A DNA stretch of 64,000 bases, taken from Massilia sp. KIM. GTDB lineage: Bacteria > Pseudomonadota > Gammaproteobacteria > Burkholderiales > Burkholderiaceae_D. The translations under genes and the position numbers were made by a program. Below are positions 19,470 through 26,523 of this stretch, piece after piece. The DNA lies in assembly GCF_002007115.1 (NCBI RefSeq), contig NZ_MVAD01000001.1, positions 2,108,001 through 2,172,000 of the forward strand, read 5' to 3'. Each line of letters begins with the position of its first letter. Positions within the stretch are counted from its first letter, which is position 1. The notes below the pieces were generated by a model. It made no database searches and was not told where the DNA came from. It saw only the letters and a program-made list of their open reading frames with translations.

Positions 19470-20309
19470 ATGAAAGGCACCCGCACCATCAACTCGGTAA
19501 CCGTCCGCGACGGCACCCAGATCCACATCACCGAATGGGGTCACGGCATCCCGGTCGTGTTCAGCCACGGCTGGCCGCTGTCGGGCGACGCCTGGGAGGA
19601 CCAGATGCTGTTCCTGGCCGAGCACGGCTACCGCGTGATCGCCCACGACCGCCGCGGCCACGGCCTGTCGAGCAAGCCCTGGCACGGCAACGACATGGAC
19701 ACCTATGCCGACGACCTGGCCACCGTGATCGAGACCCTGGACCTGAGCGGCGCCATGCTGGTCGGCCACTCCACCGGCGGCGGCGAAGTGGCGCGCTACA
19801 TCGGCCGCCATGGCAGCGACCGCGTGAGCAAGGCGGTGCTGGTGGGCGCGGTCCCGCCGCGCATGCTGATCGGCCCGGACAACCCGAAGGGCCTGCCGAT
19901 GGACGTCTTCGACGGCATCCGCCAGGGCGTGCTGGAAGACCGCTCCCAGTTCTTCAAGGACCTGACCCTGCCCTTCTACGGCTACAACCGTCAGGGCGCC
20001 AAGGTCTCGGAAGGCGTGCGCGACACCTTCTGGCTGCAGGGCATGCAGTGCAGTATCAAGAGCGCCTACGCCTGCATCAAGCAGTTCTCGGAGACCGACT
20101 TCACCGAGGACCTCAAGAAGATGAACATTCCGACCCTGCTGATCCACGGCGACGACGACCAGATCGTGCCGATCGACGCCAGCGCGCGCCGCGCCGTCGA
20201 GCTGCTGCCGCAGGGCACGCTGAAGGTCTACGCCGGCGCCCCGCACGGCCTGCCCACCACCCACAAGCACCAGCTCAACGCGGACCTGCTGGCCTTCCTG
20301 CGCAGCTAA
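19470..20309 (+). CDS. Alpha/beta hydrolase, non-haem chloroperoxidase-like
   Basis: 279 residues. The nucleophile elbow GHSTGG (Ser at about 99), the oxyanion region [15 protein letters not shown], Asp in GDDDQIVP (about 229) and His in GAPHGLP (about 258) complete a catalytic triad. Sequence pattern matches the cofactor-free haloperoxidase/arylesterase group (CPO family). ATG at 19470 is preceded by AAAGGAACCAGC. Cytoplasmic: no signal peptide. Likely hydrolyses small aryl or alkyl esters; perhydrolase activity is known for the family but not shown here. Divergent from the LLM/monooxygenase pair with a 280-bp spacer. Confidence 0.9.
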   Translation: MKGTRTINSVTVRDGTQIHITEWGHGIPVVFSHGWPLSGDAWEDQMLFLAEHGYRVIAHDRRGHGLSSKPWHGNDMDTYADDLATVIETLDLSGAMLVGHSTGGGEVARYIGRHGSDRVSKAVLVGAVPPRMLIGPDNPKGLPMDVFDGIRQGVLEDRSQFFKDLTLPFYGYNRQGAKVSEGVRDTFWLQGMQCSIKSAYACIKQFSETDFTEDLKKMNIPTLLIHGDDDQIVPIDASARRAVELLPQGTLKVYAGAPHGLPTTHKHQLNADLLAFLRS

Positions 20310-20322
20310 GACCATAAGCTGG

Positions 20323-20349
20323 CGCTTATCGCGCCGCGCGCGATAAGCG
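20323..20349. other. Long perfect hairpin between hydrolase and MFS genes
   Basis: CGCTTATCGCGC (20323-20334) and GCGCGATAAGCG (20338-20349) are perfectly complementary with a 3-nt loop, flanked by weaker GCTGG/CCAGC complementarity. There is no T-run, so it may be a terminator-like processing hairpin or an operator for the MFS gene. Confidence 0.5.
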
Positions 20350-20431
20350 ATTGGCCAGCACGGCGCGGGCTTCCTATCATCGTGCTACGGACCGGCATTT
20401 CAGACCGGTCCCCGCACGAAGGGAGCCCGCC

Positions 20432-21625
20432 ATGTCCGCATCGCATTCCACCCTGGCCGCGCCGCGGGCCGCGCCGTCCGCCGCCTACGCCGTCTTCGCC
20501 GGCCTGTCCGCCAGCCTGGTCGCCATCGGCCTGGCGCGTTTCGCCTACACGCCGCTGATCCCCGAACTGATCCGGGCGCGCTGGTTCGCGCCGGGCGACG
20601 TGGTCTACCTGGGCGCCGCCAACTTCGCCGGCTATTTCGCCGGCGCGCTGCTGGGCCGCGCCCTGGGCGCGCGCTGGACCAACCGCGCCATGCTGCGCCT
20701 GATGATGGCGCTGGCCACCCTCTCCTTCGCGGCCTGCGCGCTGCCGCTGTCGCTGCCCTGGTTCTTCGCCTGGCGCTTCGTGTCGGGCTTCGCCGGCGCG
20801 GTGGTGATGGTGCTGGCGGCGCACGCCGTGCTGCCCATGGTCGCACCCGAGCGGCGCGGCATGGCCAGCGGCGCCATCTTCATGGGAATCGGGGCCGGCA
20901 TCATCCTGTCCGGCACCGTGGTGCCGCCACTGCTGCGCCTGGGACTGCACGCGGCCTGGCTCGGGCTGGCCGCCTGTTCGGCCCTGCTCACGCTGCTGAC
21001 CTGGCGCGCCTGGCCCGCGCAGGACCAGGCCGCGCAGGCGGCGGCGATCGCGCCGGGCACGCTGCCCTTCGCCGTGCGCCTGCTGTACGCCGAATACGCC
21101 GCCGTCGCCGTGGCCCTGGTGCCGGCCGCCGTGTTCCTGGCCGACTACGTGGCGCGCGGCTTGGGCCAGGGCACCGCCGGCGGCGCCCTGGCCTGGGTAG
21201 TGTACGGGGCCGGGGCCATGGCCGGGCCGATGCTGTATGGCGCGCTGGCCGACCGCCTCGGATTCCGGCGCGCCCTGCGCGGCGCGCTGCTGCTGTCCGG
21301 CGCCGCGGCGGCCCTGATGGCGCTGTGCCGCCAGCCGCTGGCGCTCGGCCTGGCCAGCCTGCTGCTGGGCGCCTTCACGCCCGGCGTGGCGACCCTGATG
21401 ATCGGCCGCCTGCACGAGCTGCTGCCCGGGCGGCGCGCGGCCCAGCACGCGGCCTGGGGACGCTCGACCAGCGTGTTCGCGCTGTTCCAGGCCCTGGCCG
21501 GTTACGCCCTGTCCTGGCTGTTCGCGCACAGCGGCGGCCAGCACGCGCTGCTGTTTCTGGTGGCCGGCGCGGCCTTCGCCTGCGCCCTGCTGCTCGACTT
21601 CCTGGGCGACCTGGCGCGCCGCTGA
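20432..21625 (+). CDS. YbfB/YjiJ-type MFS transporter
   Basis: 397 residues, about 12 membrane helices. The start region AAYAVFAGLSASLVAIGLARFAYTPLIPEL is characteristic of the YbfB/YjiJ branch of the major facilitator superfamily; further helices are visible across the length, with a central cytoplasmic loop near 190-210 (AWPAQDQAAQ). Inner-membrane exporter or importer of unknown substrate. ATG at 20432 follows GAAGGGAGCCCGCC. Convergent with the LysR gene (29 bp between stops), so no shared promoter. Downstream of the hydrolase on the same strand but separated by a strong hairpin. Confidence 0.88.
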   Translation: MSASHSTLAAPRAAPSAAYAVFAGLSASLVAIGLARFAYTPLIPELIRARWFAPGDVVYLGAANFAGYFAGALLGRALGARWTNRAMLRLMMALATLSFAACALPLSLPWFFAWRFVSGFAGAVVMVLAAHAVLPMVAPERRGMASGAIFMGIGAGIILSGTVVPPLLRLGLHAAWLGLAACSALLTLLTWRAWPAQDQAAQAAAIAPGTLPFAVRLLYAEYAAVAVALVPAAVFLADYVARGLGQGTAGGALAWVVYGAGAMAGPMLYGALADRLGFRRALRGALLLSGAAAALMALCRQPLALGLASLLLGAFTPGVATLMIGRLHELLPGRRAAQHAAWGRSTSVFALFQALAGYALSWLFAHSGGQHALLFLVAGAAFACALLLDFLGDLARR

Positions 21626-21653
21626 ATCAAGGGCGCCGCTTCACCGGTGGGTT

Positions 21654-22595
21654 TCATTGGTGCGTGTCGCCGCCGTCCAGCGCCAGGCGGCGCGCCTCTT
21701 CCAGCGCGATCTCGAGGAAGTCGAGCACCAGCGGACGCGCTTCGGCGTCGCGCCAGAAGGCGTGCATCAGCAGCGGCGCCAGCCCCGTCACCGGAATGAG
21801 GCGCATGCCCTCCACTTCCGCGCCCAGCACATAGCCGGTGCCCAGCATGCAGCCCATGCCGGCGCGCGCCATCTGCACCCCGGCCTGCACCTGGGTGGTC
21901 TCGTAGACGATGTCGAGCTCCGCGCCCGCCTGGCGGCAGGCCAGGCGGATCGCGTCGTAGACGGCGGGATTGATGTCGCGCGCAAAGATGATCACCGGCT
22001 GGCGGGCGAGAACAGCCAGGTCGACGGCGTCGCTGGCGGCCAGCGGGTGGTCTTGCGGCACCAGCAGGCGCCAGCGCGAGGCCATCAGGCGCCGGGTCGC
22101 GATCGCGCCGCCGGGCGGCAGGCCGGGGGCCGGATCGTCGAACATGACGGCGACCCCGACATCGATCTCGCCGCGCAGCAGGGCTTCGTACTGGGCCGGT
22201 CCGCCGATCTCGCGGCGGTCGAGGCGGATGCCCGGATACAGGGCCTGCAGGCGCCCGAGTGCGCGCGGCAGCAGGGCCACGTTGGCGTACTCCTTGAGCC
22301 CGACCGCCAGGCGCAGGTCCTGGAAATGGCCGGCCTCGCGCGCGCCGCGCGTGGTCTGGTCGATCAGTTCGAACACCCGCTGCACGCCGTCGCGGAACAC
22401 CTTGCCGGCCTCGGTCAGCGCCACCCCGCGCGCGTCGCGCACGAACAGCGGCACCCCGACCGCCTCTTCGAGGCGCGCGATCTGCTGGCTCAGGGCCGGC
22501 TGGGTGATGAAGCACAGCTCCGCCGCGCGGCCGAAATGCAGTTCGCGCGCGAGGATCAGGAAGTAATGGAAACGCCGGAGTTCGCCGGTACGCAT
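21654..22595 (-). CDS. LysR-family transcriptional regulator
   Basis: 313 residues. N-terminal winged HTH: LRRFHYFLILARELHFGRAAELCF, with the recognition segment TQPALSQQIARLEEAVG, followed by a periplasmic-binding-protein-like effector domain (LRLAVGLKEYANVALLPRAL). Start ATG at 22595. It follows the MOSC gene by 56 bp on the same strand, so it may be co-transcribed as the last gene of the redox operon. Alternatively it controls the convergent MFS exporter. The BenM/CatR-like effector domain pattern suggests an aromatic or dicarboxylic inducer, but weakly. Confidence 0.88.
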   Translation of the reverse strand: MRTGELRRFHYFLILARELHFGRAAELCFITQPALSQQIARLEEAVGVPLFVRDARGVALTEAGKVFRDGVQRVFELIDQTTRGAREAGHFQDLRLAVGLKEYANVALLPRALGRLQALYPGIRLDRREIGGPAQYEALLRGEIDVGVAVMFDDPAPGLPPGGAIATRRLMASRWRLLVPQDHPLAASDAVDLAVLARQPVIIFARDINPAVYDAIRLACRQAGAELDIVYETTQVQAGVQMARAGMGCMLGTGYVLGAEVEGMRLIPVTGLAPLLMHAFWRDAEARPLVLDFLEIALEEARRLALDGGDTHQ

Positions 22596-22651
22596 GGGCC
22601 ATCTCAGCTGACACGAAGCGCACAGCTTATCACCGTGCGCGCGCTTGCGCT

Positions 22652-23383
22652 TCAGGCGCCCAGGCCCGGCGGTCCTTCCAGGCGCATGCGCCAGTCCTCG
22701 ATGGAGCCGGTCAGCAGGCGGCGGTCGAAGGTGTCGCGCCAGCGCTGCGCCAGCTCGGGCAGCGCGCTGGCCCGGTGCCATTCTTCGGGCAGCCAGGGCG
22801 CGCCGGTGTCCTGCGGGTACAGGGCGGCGATGAGGCGCGCCAGCGGCCAGTCGGGTTGCGGACGGTCGACCAGCTCGAGCACGTCGCCCGCCGCCAGCCA
22901 GCCTTCGCGCAGCACGCGGTAGTACCAGCCGGTGCGGCCCGAGTCCTGCATGCGCCGTGCTACGCCATGAGCGCCAAGGCGCAGGTTGAGCTTGAAACAG
23001 GGCTGGCGCGCCTGGGTCACCTGCAGCAGCGTGGCGCCGGCCCTGAACACGTCGCCCACATGCACCTCGCGCTCGCTCATGCCATGCGTGGAGATGTTCT
23101 CGCCAAACGCGCCGGGACCGAGGGCGACGGCACTGCCCGGCACCCATTGCCGCCACAGCACGTAATGCTCCGCGGCGTAGTGATGCAAGGCCTTGTCCGG
23201 ACCGCCGTGGTAGACCCTGTCGCCCTGCTCGTCGCCTTCCAGGCCGGTGCGCGACAGCCACAGGGCGCCAGCGCGCGCCCGCTTGCCGATCGCGCTCAGC
23301 AGCGGCTGGCCGTCGAGGCTGGCCACCGGCACGGCGGCGCCGGCCAGCAGCGCCTCGATCGGGCGTGCGGGCGGCGCTCGCAT
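22652..23383 (-). CDS. MOSC-domain protein (YiiM type)
   Basis: 243 residues. The YHGGPDKALHHY segment (58-69), FGENISTHGM (93-102), HVGDVFRAGATLLQVTQARQPC (108-129) and the candidate ligand Cys129 define a MOSC beta-barrel of the YiiM kind, followed by the C-terminal helical extension (about 150-240). YiiM uses molybdenum cofactor to reduce N-hydroxylated bases such as 6-N-hydroxylaminopurine. Start is the ATG at 23383, overlapping the stop of the thioredoxin-like gene (TGATG); an in-frame TTG precedes it. Last clear member of the redox operon. The upstream redoxins may supply reducing power, which is inference. Confidence 0.88.
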   Translation of the reverse strand: MRAPPARPIEALLAGAAVPVASLDGQPLLSAIGKRARAGALWLSRTGLEGDEQGDRVYHGGPDKALHHYAAEHYVLWRQWVPGSAVALGPGAFGENISTHGMSEREVHVGDVFRAGATLLQVTQARQPCFKLNLRLGAHGVARRMQDSGRTGWYYRVLREGWLAAGDVLELVDRPQPDWPLARLIAALYPQDTGAPWLPEEWHRASALPELAQRWRDTFDRRLLTGSIEDWRMRLEGPPGLGA

Positions 23384-23637
23384 CAATGCGCGCCTTCGGC
23401 CAGTTCGGACAGCATCGAATGCTGGCTGACCGGCAGCACCTCGCCGTCCGCCACCAGGCAGGGCAGGACGCTCACGCCCAGCATCTCCGCCTCGGCGATG
23501 CGTGCGGCGTCCTTGCTCAGGTCGACGATCGCCAGTCCGGGCATCAGGCGGCCGAAGATGTCGGCGATCTGCAGGCAGGTCGAGCAGCCGTCGTGGTAGA
23601 AGGTGGGGCCGAAGCCGGTCTCGATGGTGTCGTTCAT
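23383..23637 (-). CDS. Small thioredoxin/glutaredoxin-like protein, CSTC motif
   Basis: 84 residues. Begins with a beta strand (PTFYHDGCSTCLQIADIFGRL) carrying the redox pair Cys18-Ser-Thr-Cys21, and the expected cis-proline is in SVLPCLV (Pro59), next to a third Cys60. The short length and motif fit a mini-thioredoxin or glutaredoxin fold. ATG at 23637 follows CAAGGAGACATCC. Lies between a class I amidotransferase and a MOSC protein and overlaps the latter. Probably a dithiol reductant for one of the operon enzymes; there is no evidence which. Confidence 0.82.
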   Translation of the reverse strand: MNDTIETGFGPTFYHDGCSTCLQIADIFGRLMPGLAIVDLSKDAARIAEAEMLGVSVLPCLVADGEVLPVSQHSMLSELAEGAH

Positions 23638-23652
23638 GGATGTCTCCTTGGT

Positions 23653-24351
23653 TCAGTTAAATGATGGGATGCCGTCAAGCCAGCCCTGAAGCACGGCGGC
23701 GCCCGCGCGTTCCAGCGCGGCCGCATGGCGGGCGCTATCCGCGCGCAGCTGCCCGAGGTCGATGCCGGCCAGTCCCAGTTCGACGGTATGGCCGACCAGC
23801 CATGCCTCCAGCTGGGCGCCCTCGAACTCGGCGTGGAACTGCAGGCCCAGCGCATGCTCGCCGACCGTGAAAGCCTGGCAGGGCGTCCCCGGTGTCGAGG
23901 CCAGGGTCGCGGCCTGCGGTGGGGGCACGATGTTGTCGCCATGCCAGTGCAGGACCGGCAGCCCGGCCAAGGGATCGAGCAGGCTGTCCGCGTCGCCGAG
24001 GGCGAGTTCGCTCCAGCCGATCTCGCCGCCCTGCGCGCGCCGCTCGACCCGGCCGCCCAGCGCGGCCGCCATCAGCTGGGCGCCCAGGCAGACGCCCAGG
24101 GTCGGCCGGCGCAGCGCGAGGCGCGCGCACAGCCCGTCCAGCTCCTGCTCCAGCCAGGGATAGGCCGCGACGTCGCCGACGCCGATCGGCCCGCCCAGCA
24201 CCACCACCAGGTCGGCGCCCTCCCACTCGTCTTTCGACAAGGGATCAGTGCCAGCGTGACGGTATTCGAGCTGATAGCCGCGCTGGGCCAGGGGCACGGC
24301 GAAGCTGCCCAGGTTTTCGAAGGCGACGTGATAGACCGCGATGCATTTCAT
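23653..24351 (-). CDS. Class I glutamine amidotransferase-like protein
   Basis: 232 residues. The nucleophile elbow GVCLGAQ (Cys88) and the His/Glu pair in FHAEFEG (His173, Glu175) complete a GATase1 triad, with the oxyanion region VLGGPIGVGD at 51-60. Single-domain members of this group include GMP-synthase-like amidotransferases and gamma-glutamyl hydrolases (PuuD/YfeJ-like). No synthase domain is fused and none is adjacent, so it may hydrolyse gamma-glutamyl bonds, perhaps in glutathione-type thiols. ATG at 24351 follows CCAGGAGCCGG. Thirteen bp after the redoxin stop. Confidence 0.85.
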   Translation of the reverse strand: MKCIAVYHVAFENLGSFAVPLAQRGYQLEYRHAGTDPLSKDEWEGADLVVVLGGPIGVGDVAAYPWLEQELDGLCARLALRRPTLGVCLGAQLMAAALGGRVERRAQGGEIGWSELALGDADSLLDPLAGLPVLHWHGDNIVPPPQAATLASTPGTPCQAFTVGEHALGLQFHAEFEGAQLEAWLVGHTVELGLAGIDLGQLRADSARHAAALERAGAAVLQGWLDGIPSFN

Positions 24352-24364
24352 GTCCGGCTCCTGG

Positions 24365-24892
24365 TCAATGGGATGGCGGGATGCGGCAGCCGTCGGCGTC
24401 GCAGTTCTGGTCCACCGCCGGTTCGGCCAGCAGTGAGCCGATCAGCGCGCCGATCTGCAGGTCCGGCAGATGGCCGAACAGGCTGTGGCGCAGGACGCCC
24501 TGGCGGTCGAACAGCAGCAGGGTCGGCGTGCCGCGCATGCGATAGCGCGACATGGTCGACGGGATCGGGCCCGCTTGCGCCGGGCGGTCGACGCCGACCG
24601 GGAACTCGACGCGGTACTCGTGCAGGAAGGCCGCCAGCGCGCGCTCGTTCATCGCTTCATGATGCTCGAACACAGTGTGCAGTCCCAGCACGGTCAGCTG
24701 CTCGCGTCCGAAATGCCGGCCCAGTTCCTTGGCCTGCGGGATCGCATGCGATACGCAGCCGGGGCACAGCATCTGGAAGGCGTACACCGCCACCACTTTG
24801 CCGCGCTGGGAAGCGAGGGTCACCGGGCCTGGCGCGTTGAGCCAGGCCGAGACCTCGAACTCCGGGGCGGGATGCGAGGTCGTGTTCATCAT
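24365..24892 (-). CDS. Peroxiredoxin/TlpA-like redoxin with C-terminal cysteine pair
   Basis: 175 residues with a thioredoxin fold: VVAVYAFQMLCPGCVSHAIPQAKELG, redox pair Cys43-Pro-Gly-Cys46, a cis-proline at 123 (RGTPTLLLFDRQG). A second pair, Cys164 and Cys169, sits in the C-terminal tail (NCDADGCRIPP) and could resolve the active-site thiols or bind a metal. Length and sequence fit the AhpC/TSA redoxin group. No signal peptide, so cytoplasmic. Start overlaps the stop of the AhpD-like gene (ATGA). With AhpD-like protein and a mini-thioredoxin it forms a plausible peroxide/thiol relay. Confidence 0.87.
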   Translation of the reverse strand: MMNTTSHPAPEFEVSAWLNAPGPVTLASQRGKVVAVYAFQMLCPGCVSHAIPQAKELGRHFGREQLTVLGLHTVFEHHEAMNERALAAFLHEYRVEFPVGVDRPAQAGPIPSTMSRYRMRGTPTLLLFDRQGVLRHSLFGHLPDLQIGALIGSLLAEPAVDQNCDADGCRIPPSH

Positions 24893-25431
24893 TTCGCGCG
24901 CAGCTTCACGCCCGGGAAGTCGACCGGCACCTTGAAGGCCACGTTCACGTAGTTGGTGAACAGGTTCAGGGCCACGTGGGCCAGGATCTCGACGATCTCG
25001 CCGTCATTGAAGCCGGCCACGCGCAGCGCGGTGACGTCGGCGTCGTCGATATGGGCGCGCTTCTCGACCACGGCCAGGGCGAACTTCAGGGCGGCGGCGG
25101 TCTTCGGGTCGTCCGACTGGCCGGCCTGGGCGGCAGCCATTTCTTCGCGGCTGGCGCCGGCCTTCTGGCCCAGCGCGGTATGCGCGGCAAGGCAGTATTC
25201 GCAATCATTGCGGTCCGCCACCGCCACCGCGATCTGCTCACCCAGGCGGGCGCCGATGGTGCCGCCGCCGAGGGCGCCGAACGCGCCCCACATGCTGCGC
25301 AGCGCGGCCGGCGAATTGGCGACGGCGCGGAACATGTTGGGAACGACGCCAAAGGCGCCGTTGATCTGTTGCAGCAGTTGGGCCGCTTCGCCCTGGGCTT
25401 GTGCGGTGTTGACGAGTTCGATACGGGACAT
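24889..25431 (-). CDS. AhpD-like carboxymuconolactone decarboxylase-family protein
   Basis: 180 residues. Contains the AhpD-type redox motif Cys77-Glu-Tyr-Cys80-x3-His84 (CEYCLAAHTALG) and an upstream Glu (GEQIAVAVADRN) that shapes the proton relay. Family role: alkylhydroperoxidase or thiol-dependent reductant of peroxiredoxins. Start ATG 25431 is chosen for its AAGGAGCACGAC ribosome site; the longer frame from 25479 overlaps the predicted operator. First gene of a same-strand run redoxin-amidotransferase-thioredoxin-MOSC with overlaps or gaps of 15 bp or less. Two palindromic operators precede it. Confidence 0.9.
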   Translation of the reverse strand: MSRIELVNTAQAQGEAAQLLQQINGAFGVVPNMFRAVANSPAALRSMWGAFGALGGGTIGARLGEQIAVAVADRNDCEYCLAAHTALGQKAGASREEMAAAQAGQSDDPKTAAALKFALAVVEKRAHIDDADVTALRVAGFNDGEIVEILAHVALNLFTNYVNVAFKVPVDFPGVKLRAK

Positions 25432-25483
25432 GTCGTGCTCCTTCATTCGAGGCCTGGGACGGTGCGGCCGGATCACCATAAAG

Positions 25484-25494
25484 TAGGAGTCCTA
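25484..25494. promoter_or_regulatory. Palindromic operator TAGGAGTCCTA upstream of AhpD-like operon
   Basis: Perfect 11-bp palindrome 53 bp before the AhpD-like ATG. Identical (reverse complement) to 9593-9603. Predicted MarR binding site. Confidence 0.7.
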
Positions 25495-25632
25495 ACTAAT
25501 GAAGCCAAAAAAACGTATCGCAAGCCCGGCGTATGCCACGGTGCCGCCATGCTCGCATGGCGCCCGGAGAGTCCGCCTCACTGTCGACCAGAACTCCATG
25601 TCCACAAGTATAAACGGACTCGAGCATTTGTC

Positions 25633-25644
25633 AAGGACTCCTAA
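25633..25644. promoter_or_regulatory. Second operator in the MarR/AhpD spacer
   Basis: AAGGACTCCTAA with the 9-bp core AGGACTCCT and flanks TTGTC, matching the MarR start-site operator at 26386-26397 in core and in the TTGTC/GACAA flank. The 267-bp spacer between the MarR and AhpD-like genes otherwise holds no gene. Confidence 0.65.
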
Positions 25645-25698
25645 GTATATTTCTGCGGCGTGGCTGAACGTGGTGGCGGCCCCGCTGCGTGCCGGATG

Positions 25699-26382
25699 TC
25701 AGACAAAGATTTCCCAGTTGCGGCGCTGGGTGACCGGATCGGTCGGCTCGTGTTCGGCGCAGTCGATGCGCAGGAAGGAAATCGGCAGCGGCGCATTGAC
25801 CAGGGCGCAGTGATGCGGCACCGCTTCGCCGGCGTATTTATTGGCTTCGAAATGGCGGCAGGACAAACAGGCACGCAGTTCGGGAAACCGGTCGGTCTTC
25901 TGCAATTCGGCGATCAGCTTGAACAGGCCGGTCAGGAGTTGCAATTGCTGGGCCGCCGGCAGCCGCGAGGCGGCCGAGTCGGCGAAGGAGAGGGCATGGC
26001 CGAGACGTGCGGCCACGGCCTCCCCTTCCGGGGTCAGGTGCAGCGCGGTGGCGCGGCCATCGTCTTCCGCCTTCGCCTTGCGCACCAGGCCCTTGGCCAC
26101 CAGCGCAGCCACCGAGTCGCTGGCGCTGGCCGCCGAGATCGACAGCTGCTTGGCCAGCCAGGTCAGGCGCACGCCACGGGTGCGATGCTGGAGCAGTTGC
26201 AAGATCTCGGCCTGGGCCGGATTCAGGCCCTCGCTGGTCGACACCTCCCACATGCCCGAGCGCAGCACGGTGGCGATGCGCCCGATGGCGGTCACGATGC
26301 GCGCCGAGACGTCGGGCGTGCTGTCCCAGGGAGTTTCAGGCTGGATGTCCATAGCCGCCAGCATACCATAAATCCCCAACAT
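25699..26382 (-). CDS. MarR-family regulator with C-terminal cysteine cluster
   Basis: 227 residues. A MarR winged HTH spans about 25-160: LNPAQAEILQLLQ, recognition helix SISAASASDSVAALVAKGLVRK and a wing with DDGRATALHLTPEG. The extra C-terminal tail (about 168-227) has Cys172-x2-Cys175, then His177, His190-His191-Cys192 and Cys208, His211. This spacing suggests a metal or iron-sulfur site, unusual for MarR proteins. The operator at 26386-26397 abuts the start codon, so it likely represses itself. An alternative start is Met11 at 26352. Same strand and upstream of the AhpD-like operon, whose leader has two more copies of the operator. Confidence 0.88.
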   Translation of the reverse strand: MLGIYGMLAAMDIQPETPWDSTPDVSARIVTAIGRIATVLRSGMWEVSTSEGLNPAQAEILQLLQHRTRGVRLTWLAKQLSISAASASDSVAALVAKGLVRKAKAEDDGRATALHLTPEGEAVAARLGHALSFADSAASRLPAAQQLQLLTGLFKLIAELQKTDRFPELRACLSCRHFEANKYAGEAVPHHCALVNAPLPISFLRIDCAEHEPTDPVTQRRNWEIFV

Positions 26383-26385
26383 GAC

Positions 26386-26397
26386 AAGGAGTCCTAA
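26386..26397. promoter_or_regulatory. Operator overlapping the MarR ribosome-binding region
   Basis: AAGGAGTCCTAA (core AGGAGTCCT) four bp from the MarR start codon, so binding would block both transcription and translation initiation. Confidence 0.7.
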
Positions 26398-26523
26398 TGA
26401 ATGACACGGATTTTCCGGCCGGAACTACTACGACTGTGCTCAGAGACATCTGCTTTCGATCAAGGAAGCGGCGTTTCACGCCGATAGAATGGAACTCATA
26501 TTGACGAACAGTTAATGTGAGGT

